DNA of 6,739 bases from Candidatus Bathyarchaeum sp. (GCA_003096255.1 PIXS01000161.1:1-6739), one strand, 5' to 3'. Counted from the first letter of the stretch, positions 1-6,578 are shown. Notes: generated by a model not told the origin, from the letters alone. Numbers and translations are program-made.

Positions 1-341
1 CCAACAATCTTCTCGACACGAGTGCCATTCTTGAAGATCAGAAAATGGGGAATGCTCATGATTCCGTAGCGGCTAGCAATCTGCTGATTCTCGTCAACAT
101 TCACTTTTCCGAAACGAGCTTTACCCGCATACGCTTGCGCCAGCTCATCCATCACAGGACCCATAATCCTGCATGGCATGCACCACTCAGCCCAGAAATC
201 AACAACAACAGGCACATCACTGCTAATGAAGGCGTCAAAGGATGAGGAGTCTAATTTAACTACAGTTGCGCTAGCCTGATCCAACATTTTCTTTATTTTT
301 TCTTCTTTAAGTTTTTCAAGTTCTTTATCTTCCATTGCCAT
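1..341 (-). CDS. Thioredoxin, 3' end cut by window edge
   Basis: Cytosolic thiol-disulfide oxidoreductase of the thioredoxin family. The visible 113 codons hold the active site WCMPC (Cys54 and Cys57), the buried Asp48 in VVVDFWA, and the cis-proline Pro98 in the MSIPHF segment. These are the hallmarks of a working thioredoxin. The first ~25 residues are a lysine/glutamate-rich predicted helix before the fold begins at about Val27. The end of the domain lies beyond the left edge. The start at 341 is preceded by GAGGTGA, but only two bases separate them. The in-frame ATG at 335 (MEDKE...) has better spacing and may be the true start. The gene is divergent from the copper ATPase. Thioredoxin identity is firm. 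The partner proteins are unknown, and a link to copper stress is only inferred from position. Confidence 0.95.
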   Translation of the reverse strand, partial: MAMEDKELEKLKEEKIKKMLDQASATVVKLDSSSFDAFISSDVPVVVDFWAEWCMPCRIMGPVMDELAQAYAGKARFGKVNVDENQQIASRYGIMSIPHFLIFKNGTRVEKIV

Positions 342-388
342 GTTCACCTCAAAAACAAAAGTTCCTCTAGTTTTTTGGGTTGAGGGCA

Positions 389-398
389 TCTTTAAAAC
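389..398 (-). promoter_or_regulatory. Candidate TATA box for the thioredoxin gene
   Basis: Read on the minus strand, TTTTAAAG lies after a purine-rich stretch that could act as a BRE. Transcription would start near 365-370, giving a leader of about 25-30 bases that contains the GAGGTGA Shine-Dalgarno sequence at 350-344. This is a pattern call only. Confidence 0.35.
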
Positions 399-590
399 AT
401 TATGGTTTCCGTTTTCATAACCTTGGGGCATCCAAAAGAGGCTTAACCAAAACTGTAACCGTATGCTATTCTTGTCACTAGTGGTAGGTTCTTTCAGAAC
501 TGTGCAAAAAGATATTGTTAAATATTTTCAAGAGCATACATTATTGTTAAACATCTTGTGTCAATCAACTGGTCACTGTACACTAGATAG
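399..590. other. Non-coding divergent spacer between thioredoxin and copA
   Basis: Together with 342-398 and 591-644, this leaves about 300 bases with no convincing gene. It holds AT-rich promoter-like stretches for both directions, an exact 8-bp palindrome CACTAGTG at 476-483, and a second related motif TCACTGTACACTAG at 573-586 containing the palindrome TGTACA. The two motifs share TCACT and ACTAG elements and could be operators for a metal-responsive regulator. No regulator gene is in the window and the assignment is speculative. Confidence 0.4.
518..528 (+). promoter_or_regulatory. Candidate TATA box for copA
   Basis: TTAAATATTTT is the most TATA-like element upstream of the ATPase. It would place transcription initiation near 548-552, leaving a leader of roughly 95 bases before the chosen start at 645. 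A second AT-rich element (TTGTTAAACA, 544-553) would give a shorter leader. The sequence alone does not decide between them. Confidence 0.3.
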
Positions 591-644
591 TTGAACAATG
601 TGGATTTGCTCTGTGAATGGGTTATCGTCTGGATGTGTGTGAGG

Positions 645-3086
645 ATGAGTGAAGAAGAGAAGAAGCGAATTGTCCTTGACATTGGGGGAATGCATTGCGC
701 TACTTGTGCTCAGACAATAGAAAAACGGTTGCCCAAACTGAAGGGAGTGATTTATGCTACCGTCAATTTGGCTGCAGAAAAGGCAATTATTGATTATGAC
801 CCCAATGTTACTGACCAGAAAGCCATAGAGGATGTCATCTCCGAGGTAGGCTACAAGGTAATTCATCAAAACGTTACTCTGAAAGTCAGTGGGATGCATT
901 GTGCAGCCTGTGCCCAAACCATAGAAAAGGCGCTAAATAGGAAAGAGGGCGTGTACAAGGCAACCGCCAATTTTGCCCTAGAAACAGCCACTGTCGAGTT
1001 TAACTCAGAACAGATTAGCTTGGCGGGCATAAAGAAGGTCATACGGGACGTAGGATACGACGTTGTCGAACCTGAAGCAGGCGTGGAAGACGCTGAACAA
1101 AAGGAAAGAGACAATGAAATCTGGTCACTGAAACGCAGGTTAATCCTTTCCACGGCAGCGACCATACCCGTAGTGATACTCAGTTACTGGAAGTTTCTTC
1201 CTTTCAATTTTCCAATAGACCAATACATTCCTTACATTATGTTTGTTTTAGTTACTCCAGTCCACTTCATTGTCGGGCACAGCTTCTTTTTAGGAGCATA
1301 CAAAGCCCTCAGAAACAGAAACCCGAACATGGACGTGCTGGTCACCATCGGCACCTCCGCAGCATACTTCTACAGCGTATACGTCACATTTGGGGGTGAA
1401 GGCAAACTCTATTACACAACAGCTGTGTCCCTCATGACCTTCCTTATTCTGGGCAAACTGCTGGAAGCCGTAGCAAAGGGTAGAACGTCTGCGGCTATAC
1501 GGAAGCTGATGGGGCTTCGAGCCAAAACAGCCCGTGTTGTAAGAGACGGCAAAGAACTGGAGATTCCTGTGGAAGACGTTCAGGTTGGCGACATAGTGGT
1601 TGTTCGTCCAGGCGAGAAGATTCCTGTTGACGGCGTTGTAACCGACGGCTACTCTGGAGTGGATGAAAAGGTGATAACAGGCGAAAGCATTCCCGTGGAA
1701 AAGAAGGCAGGCGACACAGTTGTCGGAGCAACCATAAACAAAACTGGAATGCTGAAATTCAAGGCAACAAAAGTCGGCGCCGACACAGTGCTAGCCCAGA
1801 TAATAAAACTCGTTGAGAACGCGTTAGGATCAAAAGCGCCCATCCAAAGGCTAGTGGATGTTGTGAGCAGCTACTTTGTTCCTGCAGTGCTGATAATCGC
1901 AACAGCCTCATTTCTTACATGGTATCTCCTAGGCGAAGGCTTCATTTTCGCTCTAACCGTCTTCATAGCCGTTCTAATCATTGCGTGCCCGTGTGCCATG
2001 GGATTAGCCACGCCCACGGCCATCATGGTAGGTGTAGGAAAGGGAGCAGAAAACGGAGTTCTGATCAAAAGCAGTGAAGCACTAGAAACCGCCCACAAAC
2101 TAGAAGCCATAGTATTTGACAAAACAGGAACCCTGACCAAGGGAGAGCCAGAAGTCACCGACATCATTCCAGCAGAGTCCCAGAAGGGCAAATTCATGAC
2201 AGAAAATGAGCTTCTACAGCTTGCCGCAATAGCCGAAAAAAACTCGGAGCATCCCCTCGGAGAAGCCATTGTGAGAAGAGCAATGGAAAGCCAACTTGAG
2301 GTTGTTGACCCAGAATTCTTCAACGCCATACCAGGATACGGCGTAGAAGTAAAGCACCAAGGCAAACAAGTCTTTTTAGGTAACCGAAAGCTGATGGAAA
2401 CAAACAGCATCGACATAATCTCTCTTGAAGATAGAATGAAGACCCTAGAGCAGGAAGGAAAAACCGCAATGCTTGTGGCAGTCGAAGGAAAAGCCGCTGG
2501 CTTAATTGCTGTAGCAGACACTTTGATGGAACACTCTGCTGAGGCGGTGAAGACTCTCCAGAAGATGGGTCTCGAAGTAGTAATGATTACAGGCGACAAC
2601 GAAAGAACAGCCAAAGCCATCGCAAATCAGGTGGGCGTAAACCGTGTCCTTGCAGATGTGCTTCCAGGAGACAAAGCCTCAGAAATCAAGCGACTGCAGG
2701 ATGAAGGCAAAACAGTTGCCATGGTTGGCGACGGAATAAACGACGCTCCTGCACTAGCACAGGCAGATATTGGCATAGCTGTTGGAAGTGGAACTGATGT
2801 GGCAATGGAAACTGGAGACATTGTACTTGTCAAGAATGACCTAAGAGATGTGGTTATCAGCATACAACTCAGTCGAGCCACAATGAACAAAATCAAGCAG
2901 GGACTATTCTGGGCATTCGCCTACAACACTGTCCTTATTCCCGTAGCAGCAGGAATCCTTTATCCCTTCGGCATCCTGCTTGATCCCGTCTTTGCGGCTG
3001 CAGCCATGGCTTTGAGCTCAGTGTCTGTAGTCACCAACGCCTCCCTCCTGAGACGCTTTAAGCCAAAATTGGAAAACCCGAACTAA
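645..3086 (+). CDS. copA: Cu(I)-exporting P1B-type ATPase
   Basis: Membrane pump that uses ATP to move Cu(I) out of the cytosol. In 813-residue numbering there are two N-terminal heavy-metal domains, each MHCAxC (Cys18/Cys21 and Cys86/Cys89). Membrane helices follow at about 166-184, 198-225, 229-247 and 255-275. The actuator TGES is at 345-348. Helix six carries the transport site CPC (448-450). The phosphorylated Asp492 sits in DKTGT, His536-Pro537 is the SEHP nucleotide-binding pair, TGDN is at 649-652 and GDGIND at 695-700. Tyr760-Asn761 with Pro766, and Met788 with Ser791-Ser792, match the P1B-1 copper(I) signature, so copper (or silver) is more likely than zinc. All catalytic residues are intact and the length is normal. 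The open frame extends upstream to a TTG at 591, with an ATG at 633, but that extension is hydrophobic and unlike the family. The ATG at 645 begins a typical MSEEEKK lead-in. Its own ribosome site is poor: GTGAGG abuts the ATG. Confidence 0.96.
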   Translation: MSEEEKKRIVLDIGGMHCATCAQTIEKRLPKLKGVIYATVNLAAEKAIIDYDPNVTDQKAIEDVISEVGYKVIHQNVTLKVSGMHCAACAQTIEKALNRKEGVYKATANFALETATVEFNSEQISLAGIKKVIRDVGYDVVEPEAGVEDAEQKERDNEIWSLKRRLILSTAATIPVVILSYWKFLPFNFPIDQYIPYIMFVLVTPVHFIVGHSFFLGAYKALRNRNPNMDVLVTIGTSAAYFYSVYVTFGGEGKLYYTTAVSLMTFLILGKLLEAVAKGRTSAAIRKLMGLRAKTARVVRDGKELEIPVEDVQVGDIVVVRPGEKIPVDGVVTDGYSGVDEKVITGESIPVEKKAGDTVVGATINKTGMLKFKATKVGADTVLAQIIKLVENALGSKAPIQRLVDVVSSYFVPAVLIIATASFLTWYLLGEGFIFALTVFIAVLIIACPCAMGLATPTAIMVGVGKGAENGVLIKSSEALETAHKLEAIVFDKTGTLTKGEPEVTDIIPAESQKGKFMTENELLQLAAIAEKNSEHPLGEAIVRRAMESQLEVVDPEFFNAIPGYGVEVKHQGKQVFLGNRKLMETNSIDIISLEDRMKTLEQEGKTAMLVAVEGKAAGLIAVADTLMEHSAEAVKTLQKMGLEVVMITGDNERTAKAIANQVGVNRVLADVLPGDKASEIKRLQDEGKTVAMVGDGINDAPALAQADIGIAVGSGTDVAMETGDIVLVKNDLRDVVISIQLSRATMNKIKQGLFWAFAYNTVLIPVAAGILYPFGILLDPVFAAAAMALSSVSVVTNASLLRRFKPKLENPN

Positions 3087-3094
3087 AAATGGAT

Positions 3095-3101
3095 GGAGGT
3101 G
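3095..3101 (+). promoter_or_regulatory. Strong Shine-Dalgarno site of the YHS/TRASH mini-gene
   Basis: GGAGGTG, followed by A, lies seven bases before a GTG start. It matches the complement of the archaeal 16S rRNA 3' end. This site fixes the start of the short gene that follows and is the strongest ribosome-binding site in the window. Confidence 0.85.
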
Positions 3102-3108
3102 AAAGACT

Positions 3109-3255
3109 GTGGCAATTGATCCCGTTTGCAAAATGACCGTGGACGAAAAAACGGCGAAATTCAAGACGGTTTACAAGGGAAAAACCTACTACTTCTGTGC
3201 ACCTGGATGCAAAATAGCCTTTGAAGAAGACCCTGAACAGTTCCTTAAAACGTAA
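3109..3255 (+). CDS. 48-residue YHS/TRASH metal-binding protein, candidate copper chaperone
   Basis: A free-standing small cytosolic protein read from a GTG start (AIDPVCKMTVDEK...). It has the YHS signature: DPVCKM at 4-9, then KGKTYYFCAPGCK at 23-35, then a closing F-x-x-DPEQFL. The three cysteines are Cys7, Cys30 and Cys34, spaced C-x22-C-x3-C. That is the TRASH metal-binding pattern known from archaeal copper and heavy-metal proteins. The gene starts 22 bases after the ATPase stop, so it is probably co-transcribed with it. In Sulfolobales a small TRASH protein (CopM) is encoded beside copA, and this gene may play the same copper-carrying role, although here it follows the pump. Many YHS domains are fused to P-type ATPases, which supports the link. 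Which metal it binds is inferred. It is too short for routine gene finding. Confidence 0.9.
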   Translation: MAIDPVCKMTVDEKTAKFKTVYKGKTYYFCAPGCKIAFEEDPEQFLKT

Positions 3256-3306
3256 GCAGGCAGAAGACAGTGTCTCAGTGGGCTGTAAGGGCTGCCGTAC
3301 AGCTGA

Positions 3307-3314
3307 TTTATATC
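3307..3314 (+). promoter_or_regulatory. TATA box for tRNA-Cys
   Basis: TTTATATC lies about 45 bases before the mature tRNA. Transcription would begin near 3336-3338, leaving a short 5' leader of about 17-19 bases for RNase P to remove. This is the expected archaeal tRNA promoter geometry. Confidence 0.5.
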
Positions 3315-3329
3315 GATAAAGTTATTAGC

Positions 3330-3336
3330 TTTTTTT
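3330..3336 (+). terminator. Possible poly-T terminator of the copA-YHS unit
   Basis: Seven consecutive T residues follow the YHS gene by 74 bases. Archaeal transcription commonly stops in T-rich tracts without a hairpin. The tract also lies just at the inferred start of the tRNA transcript, so its role is uncertain. Confidence 0.3.
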
Positions 3337-3354
3337 CCAATGGAGTTCTAGCAC

Positions 3355-3430
3355 GCTGGGGTGGCTGAATGGTTTAGGCGGCAGCCTGCAGAGTTGCTCT
3401 ATAAGGGTTCAATTCCCTTCCCCAGCTCCA
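3355..3430 (+). tRNA. tRNA-Cys (anticodon GCA), CCA encoded
   Basis: The cloverleaf folds without forcing. The acceptor stem GCTGGGG (3355-3361) pairs fully with CCCCAGC (3420-3426). The D stem is short (GCT with GGC, one G-T pair). The anticodon stem GCAGC/GTTGC (3381-3385 and 3393-3397) closes the seven-base loop CTGCAGA with anticodon GCA at 3388-3390. The variable region is five bases, and the T stem AAGGG/CCCTT encloses TTCAATT. The discriminator is T73 (3427), the main identity base for cysteinyl-tRNA synthetase. CCA (3428-3430) is genomically encoded. Position 15 is A and position 48 is T, an ordinary Levitt-type pair. No intron is present. The gene converges with the RDD gene, 21 bases away. 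Confidence 0.96.
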
Positions 3431-3451
3431 TGTTAATTCATTATTTAGAAA

Positions 3452-3961
3452 TTAGTTCAGAGCCAGTTTGGATATTGTGGACATGTCGTCAACGGTTGTG
3501 TTTGCGATTCTGTCAAAGAATTTCTGGTGAGTGCTTGATGTGACGCGGCCAATTATTGTGTCCAGAATCAGGAAAACAGCATTAATTTTGCTTATATTTC
3601 TTGTGAAAGAGTCTTTCAAGCTGGGTTTGGTTCCCTTCAAGTTTACAACTTTGAGAGAGAACACTTTCTTTCCTAGCGTGTACCCGAAAAATGATTCTGC
3701 TACCGCAAAGTAGACCAACGACAGGAGCCCCATGATTAATAGGAATTCCGCAAGATGTGCTGTCGACCAGATGATCCCTGCTGCAAAGAAGAGTATGAAG
3801 TAATCTATTGTGGCTGCGAAGGCCCGTTTTAGCCAGAAATCCTCCAGAATTGTTTGAATGTGAGTTGCTTCCTTCAGCTTGACGAGTGTTGAAGCTGTTT
3901 CAGTAGATAAAGAGTGCTTGATTTCATCGAATCGGTTGTGTTCGGGTTTTTTGTTTTTCAT
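3452..3961 (-). CDS. RDD-family integral membrane protein
   Basis: A 169-residue protein with an N-terminal cytosolic, charged segment (about 1-42), then an RDD domain. The opening signature FWLKRAFAATIDYFILF carries the family arginine and first aspartate (Arg46 and Asp53). Hydrophobic spans lie near 47-68, 70-90 and 124-140. The loop GYTLGKKVFSLKVVN (93-107) and the closing QKFFDRIANTTV (146-157, Asp150) are typical of the family. RDD proteins are small membrane proteins of mostly unproven function; some have been linked to ion transport or antiport, so no substrate is assigned here. The start is the first ATG in frame and its ribosome site is weak (GGGAA). It is transcribed alone, divergent from the HEAT-like gene. 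Confidence 0.88.
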   Translation of the reverse strand: MKNKKPEHNRFDEIKHSLSTETASTLVKLKEATHIQTILEDFWLKRAFAATIDYFILFFAAGIIWSTAHLAEFLLIMGLLSLVYFAVAESFFGYTLGKKVFSLKVVNLKGTKPSLKDSFTRNISKINAVFLILDTIIGRVTSSTHQKFFDRIANTTVDDMSTISKLALN

Positions 3962-4024
3962 TCGAATTCCCGTTTCATGTTTAGAAGTTGGATGTTACGT
4001 CTCCTGTTAGCTTCTTTTAGGGGC

Positions 4025-4032
4025 TATAAAAG
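4025..4032 (-). promoter_or_regulatory. TATA box, probably for the RDD gene
   Basis: The minus strand reads CTTTTATA here. It would start a transcript near 4000-4002 with a leader of about 40 bases to the RDD ATG. The plus strand reads TATAAAAG and could equally serve the divergent HEAT-like gene, with a longer leader of about 95 bases. Confidence 0.35.
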
Positions 4033-4092
4033 AGGAGTTCTTTCATGAAATACATGTCAGAATTCGATACGTGAAGCGTCTTTGCGAAAAAA

Positions 4093-4100
4093 TGTTATAG
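4093..4100 (+). promoter_or_regulatory. Possible TATA box for the HEAT-like gene
   Basis: TGTTATAG preceded by an A-run would place transcription near 4122-4125 and leave a leader of about 28 bases before the ATG at 4152. The match is weak. Confidence 0.25.
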
Positions 4101-4151
4101 GAGCAGCCAATAGTTTACTTGCATAACCTCTACAACAAAGAGAGAATAACT

Positions 4152-4808
4152 ATGAGCGAAAACGAAGATTTTTCTGTCATAGCTCAAGCGCTTATAGAAA
4201 GAAGACTGACAAAAGAAGGGCTCCTCAGCAAGGTTAAACAGAACTTTAGCCTGATTCCTCTGCTGCTTGAGGGCGTCGCTCATCCAAAAGCGGCTGTTAG
4301 ATATGGTTGCTCAAAAGTTTTGATGGATTTGAGCGAAGAACATCCAGAGAAACTATATCAACAGTTCGATTTTTTTGTCAATCTGCTGGACAATAAATAC
4401 CGAATCTTAACTTGGAATGCATTAGCAATCATCGCGAATCTAACCCGAGCTGACCCAGACAACAAGTTTGATGCCATCTTTGGCAAGTATTACAGCTTCC
4501 TTGGTAACGAGTACATGGTCACGGTCGCCAATGTTGTTGGCAATTCAGGGAAGATTGCGTTAGCAAAACCATACCTTATACCTGAAATCACCTGTCAATT
4601 GTTGAAAGTCCAAACACTTTCCACTACTCCCCATCTGACCGACGAATGCAAAAGAGTAATCGCCCAGCAAGCCATCACCACCTTTGACCAGTTTTTTGAC
4701 AAAATCGACCAGAAAAAACAGGTGCTTTCGTTTGTCCAGTTGCATGCTAACAGTCCACGGAAGAAACTGAAGACTGTGGCAGAGAAGTTTCTTAAGAAAT
4801 GGGGCTAA
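4152..4808 (+). CDS. HEAT-like alpha-helical repeat protein of unknown function
   Basis: A 218-residue soluble protein that appears almost entirely helical, with no signal peptide or membrane span. From about residue 30 it shows paired amphipathic helices of HEAT/armadillo type. A helix PLLLEGVAHPKAAVRYGCSK is followed by VLMDLSEEHPEKL, then FFVNLLDNKYRILTWNAL and AIIANLTRADPDNKF. Further helical pairs follow to the C-terminal KLKTVAEKFLKKWG. The pattern of V/A-R-Y-x-C/A-x-K-V-L after a proline-containing turn is characteristic of HEAT units. Such proteins are usually scaffolds for protein-protein contact, and no catalytic motif is visible. The open frame reaches a TTG at 4119, but the ATG at 4152, which begins MSENEDF, is preferred. 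It is preceded by a weak GAGAG. The gene stands alone. Its function cannot be inferred from its neighbours. Confidence 0.8.
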   Translation: MSENEDFSVIAQALIERRLTKEGLLSKVKQNFSLIPLLLEGVAHPKAAVRYGCSKVLMDLSEEHPEKLYQQFDFFVNLLDNKYRILTWNALAIIANLTRADPDNKFDAIFGKYYSFLGNEYMVTVANVVGNSGKIALAKPYLIPEITCQLLKVQTLSTTPHLTDECKRVIAQQAITTFDQFFDKIDQKKQVLSFVQLHANSPRKKLKTVAEKFLKKWG

Positions 4809-4880
4809 CTGGCCTCTGATTTTCTATCTGTATCTGTGCTGTACACAAATACGAAAACTGGATTACAGCTTCGCAACTCT

Positions 4881-4890
4881 TTTTTATATT
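4881..4890 (+). promoter_or_regulatory. TATA box for the microprotein gene
   Basis: TTTTTATATT is a strong archaeal TATA match. It is centred about 20 bases before the first ATG (4905) and 40 before the internal ATG (4926). Transcription would begin near 4910-4913, which favours 4926 as the translated start on a leader of about 15 bases. It could also give a leaderless transcript if initiation is slightly early. Confidence 0.5.
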
Positions 4891-4904
4891 CACATCTATA
4901 GTCT

Positions 4905-5045
4905 ATGATGCTTGGAAGCCTACAGATGAAAGCAAAAATCTCTTTCAATCATCTGCTTAAACAACGAGGATATTCTGAGAATGCAATCAACAAACTCTGG
5001 AAATGGTACGATTACTCAGAATTCAAGGGCGTTGCCAGCTTCTAA
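4905..5045 (+). CDS. Microprotein of 39-46 residues, unrecognised
   Basis: A short reading frame with its own TATA box and a T-rich terminator-like tract after it. The product from 4905 is 46 residues. From the internal ATG at 4926 (preceded by GGAAG, weak) it is 39. The later start gives a compact charged protein beginning MKAKISFNHLLKQRGYSEN. Two predicted helices are separated by the turn RGYSEN. The second is rich in aromatics (LWKWYDYSEF), and the chain ends KGVASF. The RGYS turn before an alpha helix looks like a helix N-cap, and the Trp-Lys-Trp-Tyr cluster looks like a folded core or a binding surface. It does not resemble random sequence, but I cannot name a family. No cysteines, signal peptide or membrane span are present. 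It fills the gap between the HEAT-like gene and the threonine synthase-like gene. Confidence 0.6.
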   Translation: MMLGSLQMKAKISFNHLLKQRGYSENAINKLWKWYDYSEFKGVASF

Positions 5046-5084
5046 CCCCGACAAACATGTTTTAAACTGAAATATTCCGTCCAA

Positions 5085-5105
5085 TTTTATTATTTTTCGT
5101 TCTTT
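5085..5105 (+). terminator. T-rich terminator-like tract after the microprotein gene
   Basis: A stretch of mostly T with a few A, C and G bases, without a hairpin, begins 40 bases after the microprotein stop. Archaeal RNA polymerase often terminates in such tracts. Confidence 0.35.
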
Positions 5106-5124
5106 GAACTGTTTCTAGGCAACC

Positions 5125-5132
5125 GATAAAAG
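5125..5132 (+). promoter_or_regulatory. TATA box for the threonine synthase-like gene
   Basis: GATAAAAG after ACC would start transcription near 5153-5156, leaving about 20 bases of leader that contain the GGAG Shine-Dalgarno core at 5160-5163. Confidence 0.45.
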
Positions 5133-5174
5133 CTGGAAAACAGTCTTTTCATTAGGACTGGAGCTAAAGCAAAC

Positions 5175-6578
5175 ATGACTGTTCTGCAGTGCAACCAATG
5201 CCTGTCTTCTTTCGCGTCTTACCCCACAAAATATAGCTGCGAAAAGTGTGGAAGCCTCCTTGACTATACCTACGACTTTACTGAACTGAAAAAAGCTGTC
5301 CTTTCTGAACAATTAACCTTCTGGAAATTCAAGCCCTACTTACCAGAAGTCAAAAACATGGTGACTCTGGGGGAGGGCGGGACGCCACTCCACAAGGCTG
5401 AGCGGCTAGCCAAAGAAATCGGACTAAACGACCTGTATCTGAAGGATGAAACCCGCAATCCAACCAACTCTTTCAGGGACCGGTGCGCGGCTTTGATGAC
5501 TTCTAACGCCCTAGATTATGGATGCGATTCTGTGATTTGTGCCTCTAATGGGAACATGGGCGCCTCTATGGCTGCTTACTGTGCCAAATCTGGGTTAAAT
5601 TGCCACGTTGTTGTTCCGAAGATGGTTGATGTGGGCAAGTTGGCGCAGATGATGATATATGATGCAGTAATTGAGGAACACGGGGAGACAGTTGACGAAT
5701 CAAATTTTCGAGCAGAATCCCTGGCCAAGGAGACAGGATGGTATCAAGCTACAGCAGACTTCAATCCCCTAACTGTCGAGGCAGAGAAGACAATCAGTTT
5801 TGAGGTAGTGGAGCAGTTTGGGGTTCCTGACTGTTTTGTTGTTTCTATGGGAAGCGGTGGAACAATCTACTCGTTGTGGAAGGGCTTCAAGGAACTCCAC
5901 GCTCTAGGGAAGATTGACAGGCTTCCGCGGATGATTGGAGTTCAAGCTAGCGGCTGTGCCCCTATAGTTGAAGCCCTCAAGACCAACGAACTTGCCCCCA
6001 TCGATGTTTGTGAGCCATACACCCACGCCCTCGGAATATTTGTGCGCAACCCCGTGAATGGAAATAATGCAGTCCGTGCCATAACAGAATCCGGGGGCAC
6101 AGCTGTTTCTGTTCCAGATTCCGACATTTTTGCTGCTGAACAAGAGATTGCCCGTCTTGAGGGAATCTTTGCTGAGCCCTCCAGTTCAGCTACGACTGCA
6201 GCCCTCAAAAAACTGGTGAAGCATGGCGAAGTTAAAAGGGACGAGTCTGTTGTCTGTTTGATCACTGGGAGCGGCTTAAAGGCAACAGATGTGCTTCAGG
6301 CTTTGGCAAAGAAGCGTAAAGCAGCAGGGGTTGGCTTGGAGCTGAGCACAAAAGAGAAGATTCTACGGATTTTATGCCACGAAGATGCGTATGGTTATGA
6401 TTTGTGGAAGAAGATCGGCAAGACAATGACGCGGGCAGCCATCTATCAGCATCTGAACGAGCTTTCGAAGCGAGGCGCCGTTACTTCCTACAAGAAAGAG
6501 GGACGAAAATACTTCAGGATTACAGAACGTGGAAGACGTGTATTAGGTGCGATGGATGAGCTGAAGATGCTGCTTTGA
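5175..6578 (+). CDS. Threonine synthase-like protein fused to a C-terminal PadR-like winged helix
   Basis: A 467-residue protein in three parts. Residues 1-30 are a zinc ribbon with paired cysteines 6/9 and 22/25, as in many archaeal threonine synthases. Residues about 55-385 are the fold-type II PLP domain of the ThrC family. They carry NPT (95-97), the SNGN substrate loop (124-127), GKLAQM, the NPLTVEAEKTISFE segment, the phosphate-binding GSGGT (226-230), NPVNG, and EGIFAEPSSSA with ITGSG near 363-367. Residues about 389-467 resemble a PadR winged helix: a GYDLWKKIG helix, a recognition helix around RAAIYQHLNELSKRG, a wing ending KYFRITERG, and a last helix. ThrC makes threonine from O-phosphohomoserine. 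The Schiff-base lysine of SFKDR is Arg101 here, so normal PLP chemistry is doubtful. The protein may be a paralogue acting as a sensor or regulator. The ATG has GGAG eleven bases upstream. The frame is unbroken across the domains. Confidence 0.88.
   Translation: MTVLQCNQCLSSFASYPTKYSCEKCGSLLDYTYDFTELKKAVLSEQLTFWKFKPYLPEVKNMVTLGEGGTPLHKAERLAKEIGLNDLYLKDETRNPTNSFRDRCAALMTSNALDYGCDSVICASNGNMGASMAAYCAKSGLNCHVVVPKMVDVGKLAQMMIYDAVIEEHGETVDESNFRAESLAKETGWYQATADFNPLTVEAEKTISFEVVEQFGVPDCFVVSMGSGGTIYSLWKGFKELHALGKIDRLPRMIGVQASGCAPIVEALKTNELAPIDVCEPYTHALGIFVRNPVNGNNAVRAITESGGTAVSVPDSDIFAAEQEIARLEGIFAEPSSSATTAALKKLVKHGEVKRDESVVCLITGSGLKATDVLQALAKKRKAAGVGLELSTKEKILRILCHEDAYGYDLWKKIGKTMTRAAIYQHLNELSKRGAVTSYKKEGRKYFRITERGRRVLGAMDELKMLL

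Noticed and set aside
463..594. 43-codon plus-strand frame in the thioredoxin-copA spacer (ATG at 463)
   Set aside because: It has no ribosome-binding site, its composition looks like translated AT-rich spacer, and it runs through the likely copA promoter.
1871..2620. 249-codon frame antisense to copA
   Set aside because: Its serine-rich, low-complexity product is typical of the reverse strand of a strongly coding gene. The copA frame here carries all the catalytic motifs.
3258..3295. GGCAG...CTGCC inverted repeat after the YHS gene
   Set aside because: The arms are only five bases with a loop of nearly 30, so it is not a credible hairpin terminator. The T tract at 3330-3336 is a better candidate.
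3361..3543. 60-codon plus-strand frame starting inside the tRNA
   Set aside because: It overlaps the tRNA-Cys body and the 3' end of the RDD gene on the other strand, so it is a chance frame.
5475..5477. Reading the threonine synthase-like gene as a pseudogene because of the missing lysine
   Set aside because: The frame is intact over 467 codons, with conserved loops, a zinc ribbon and a well-formed C-terminal domain. A single substitution with everything else preserved points to altered function or a base error, not decay.
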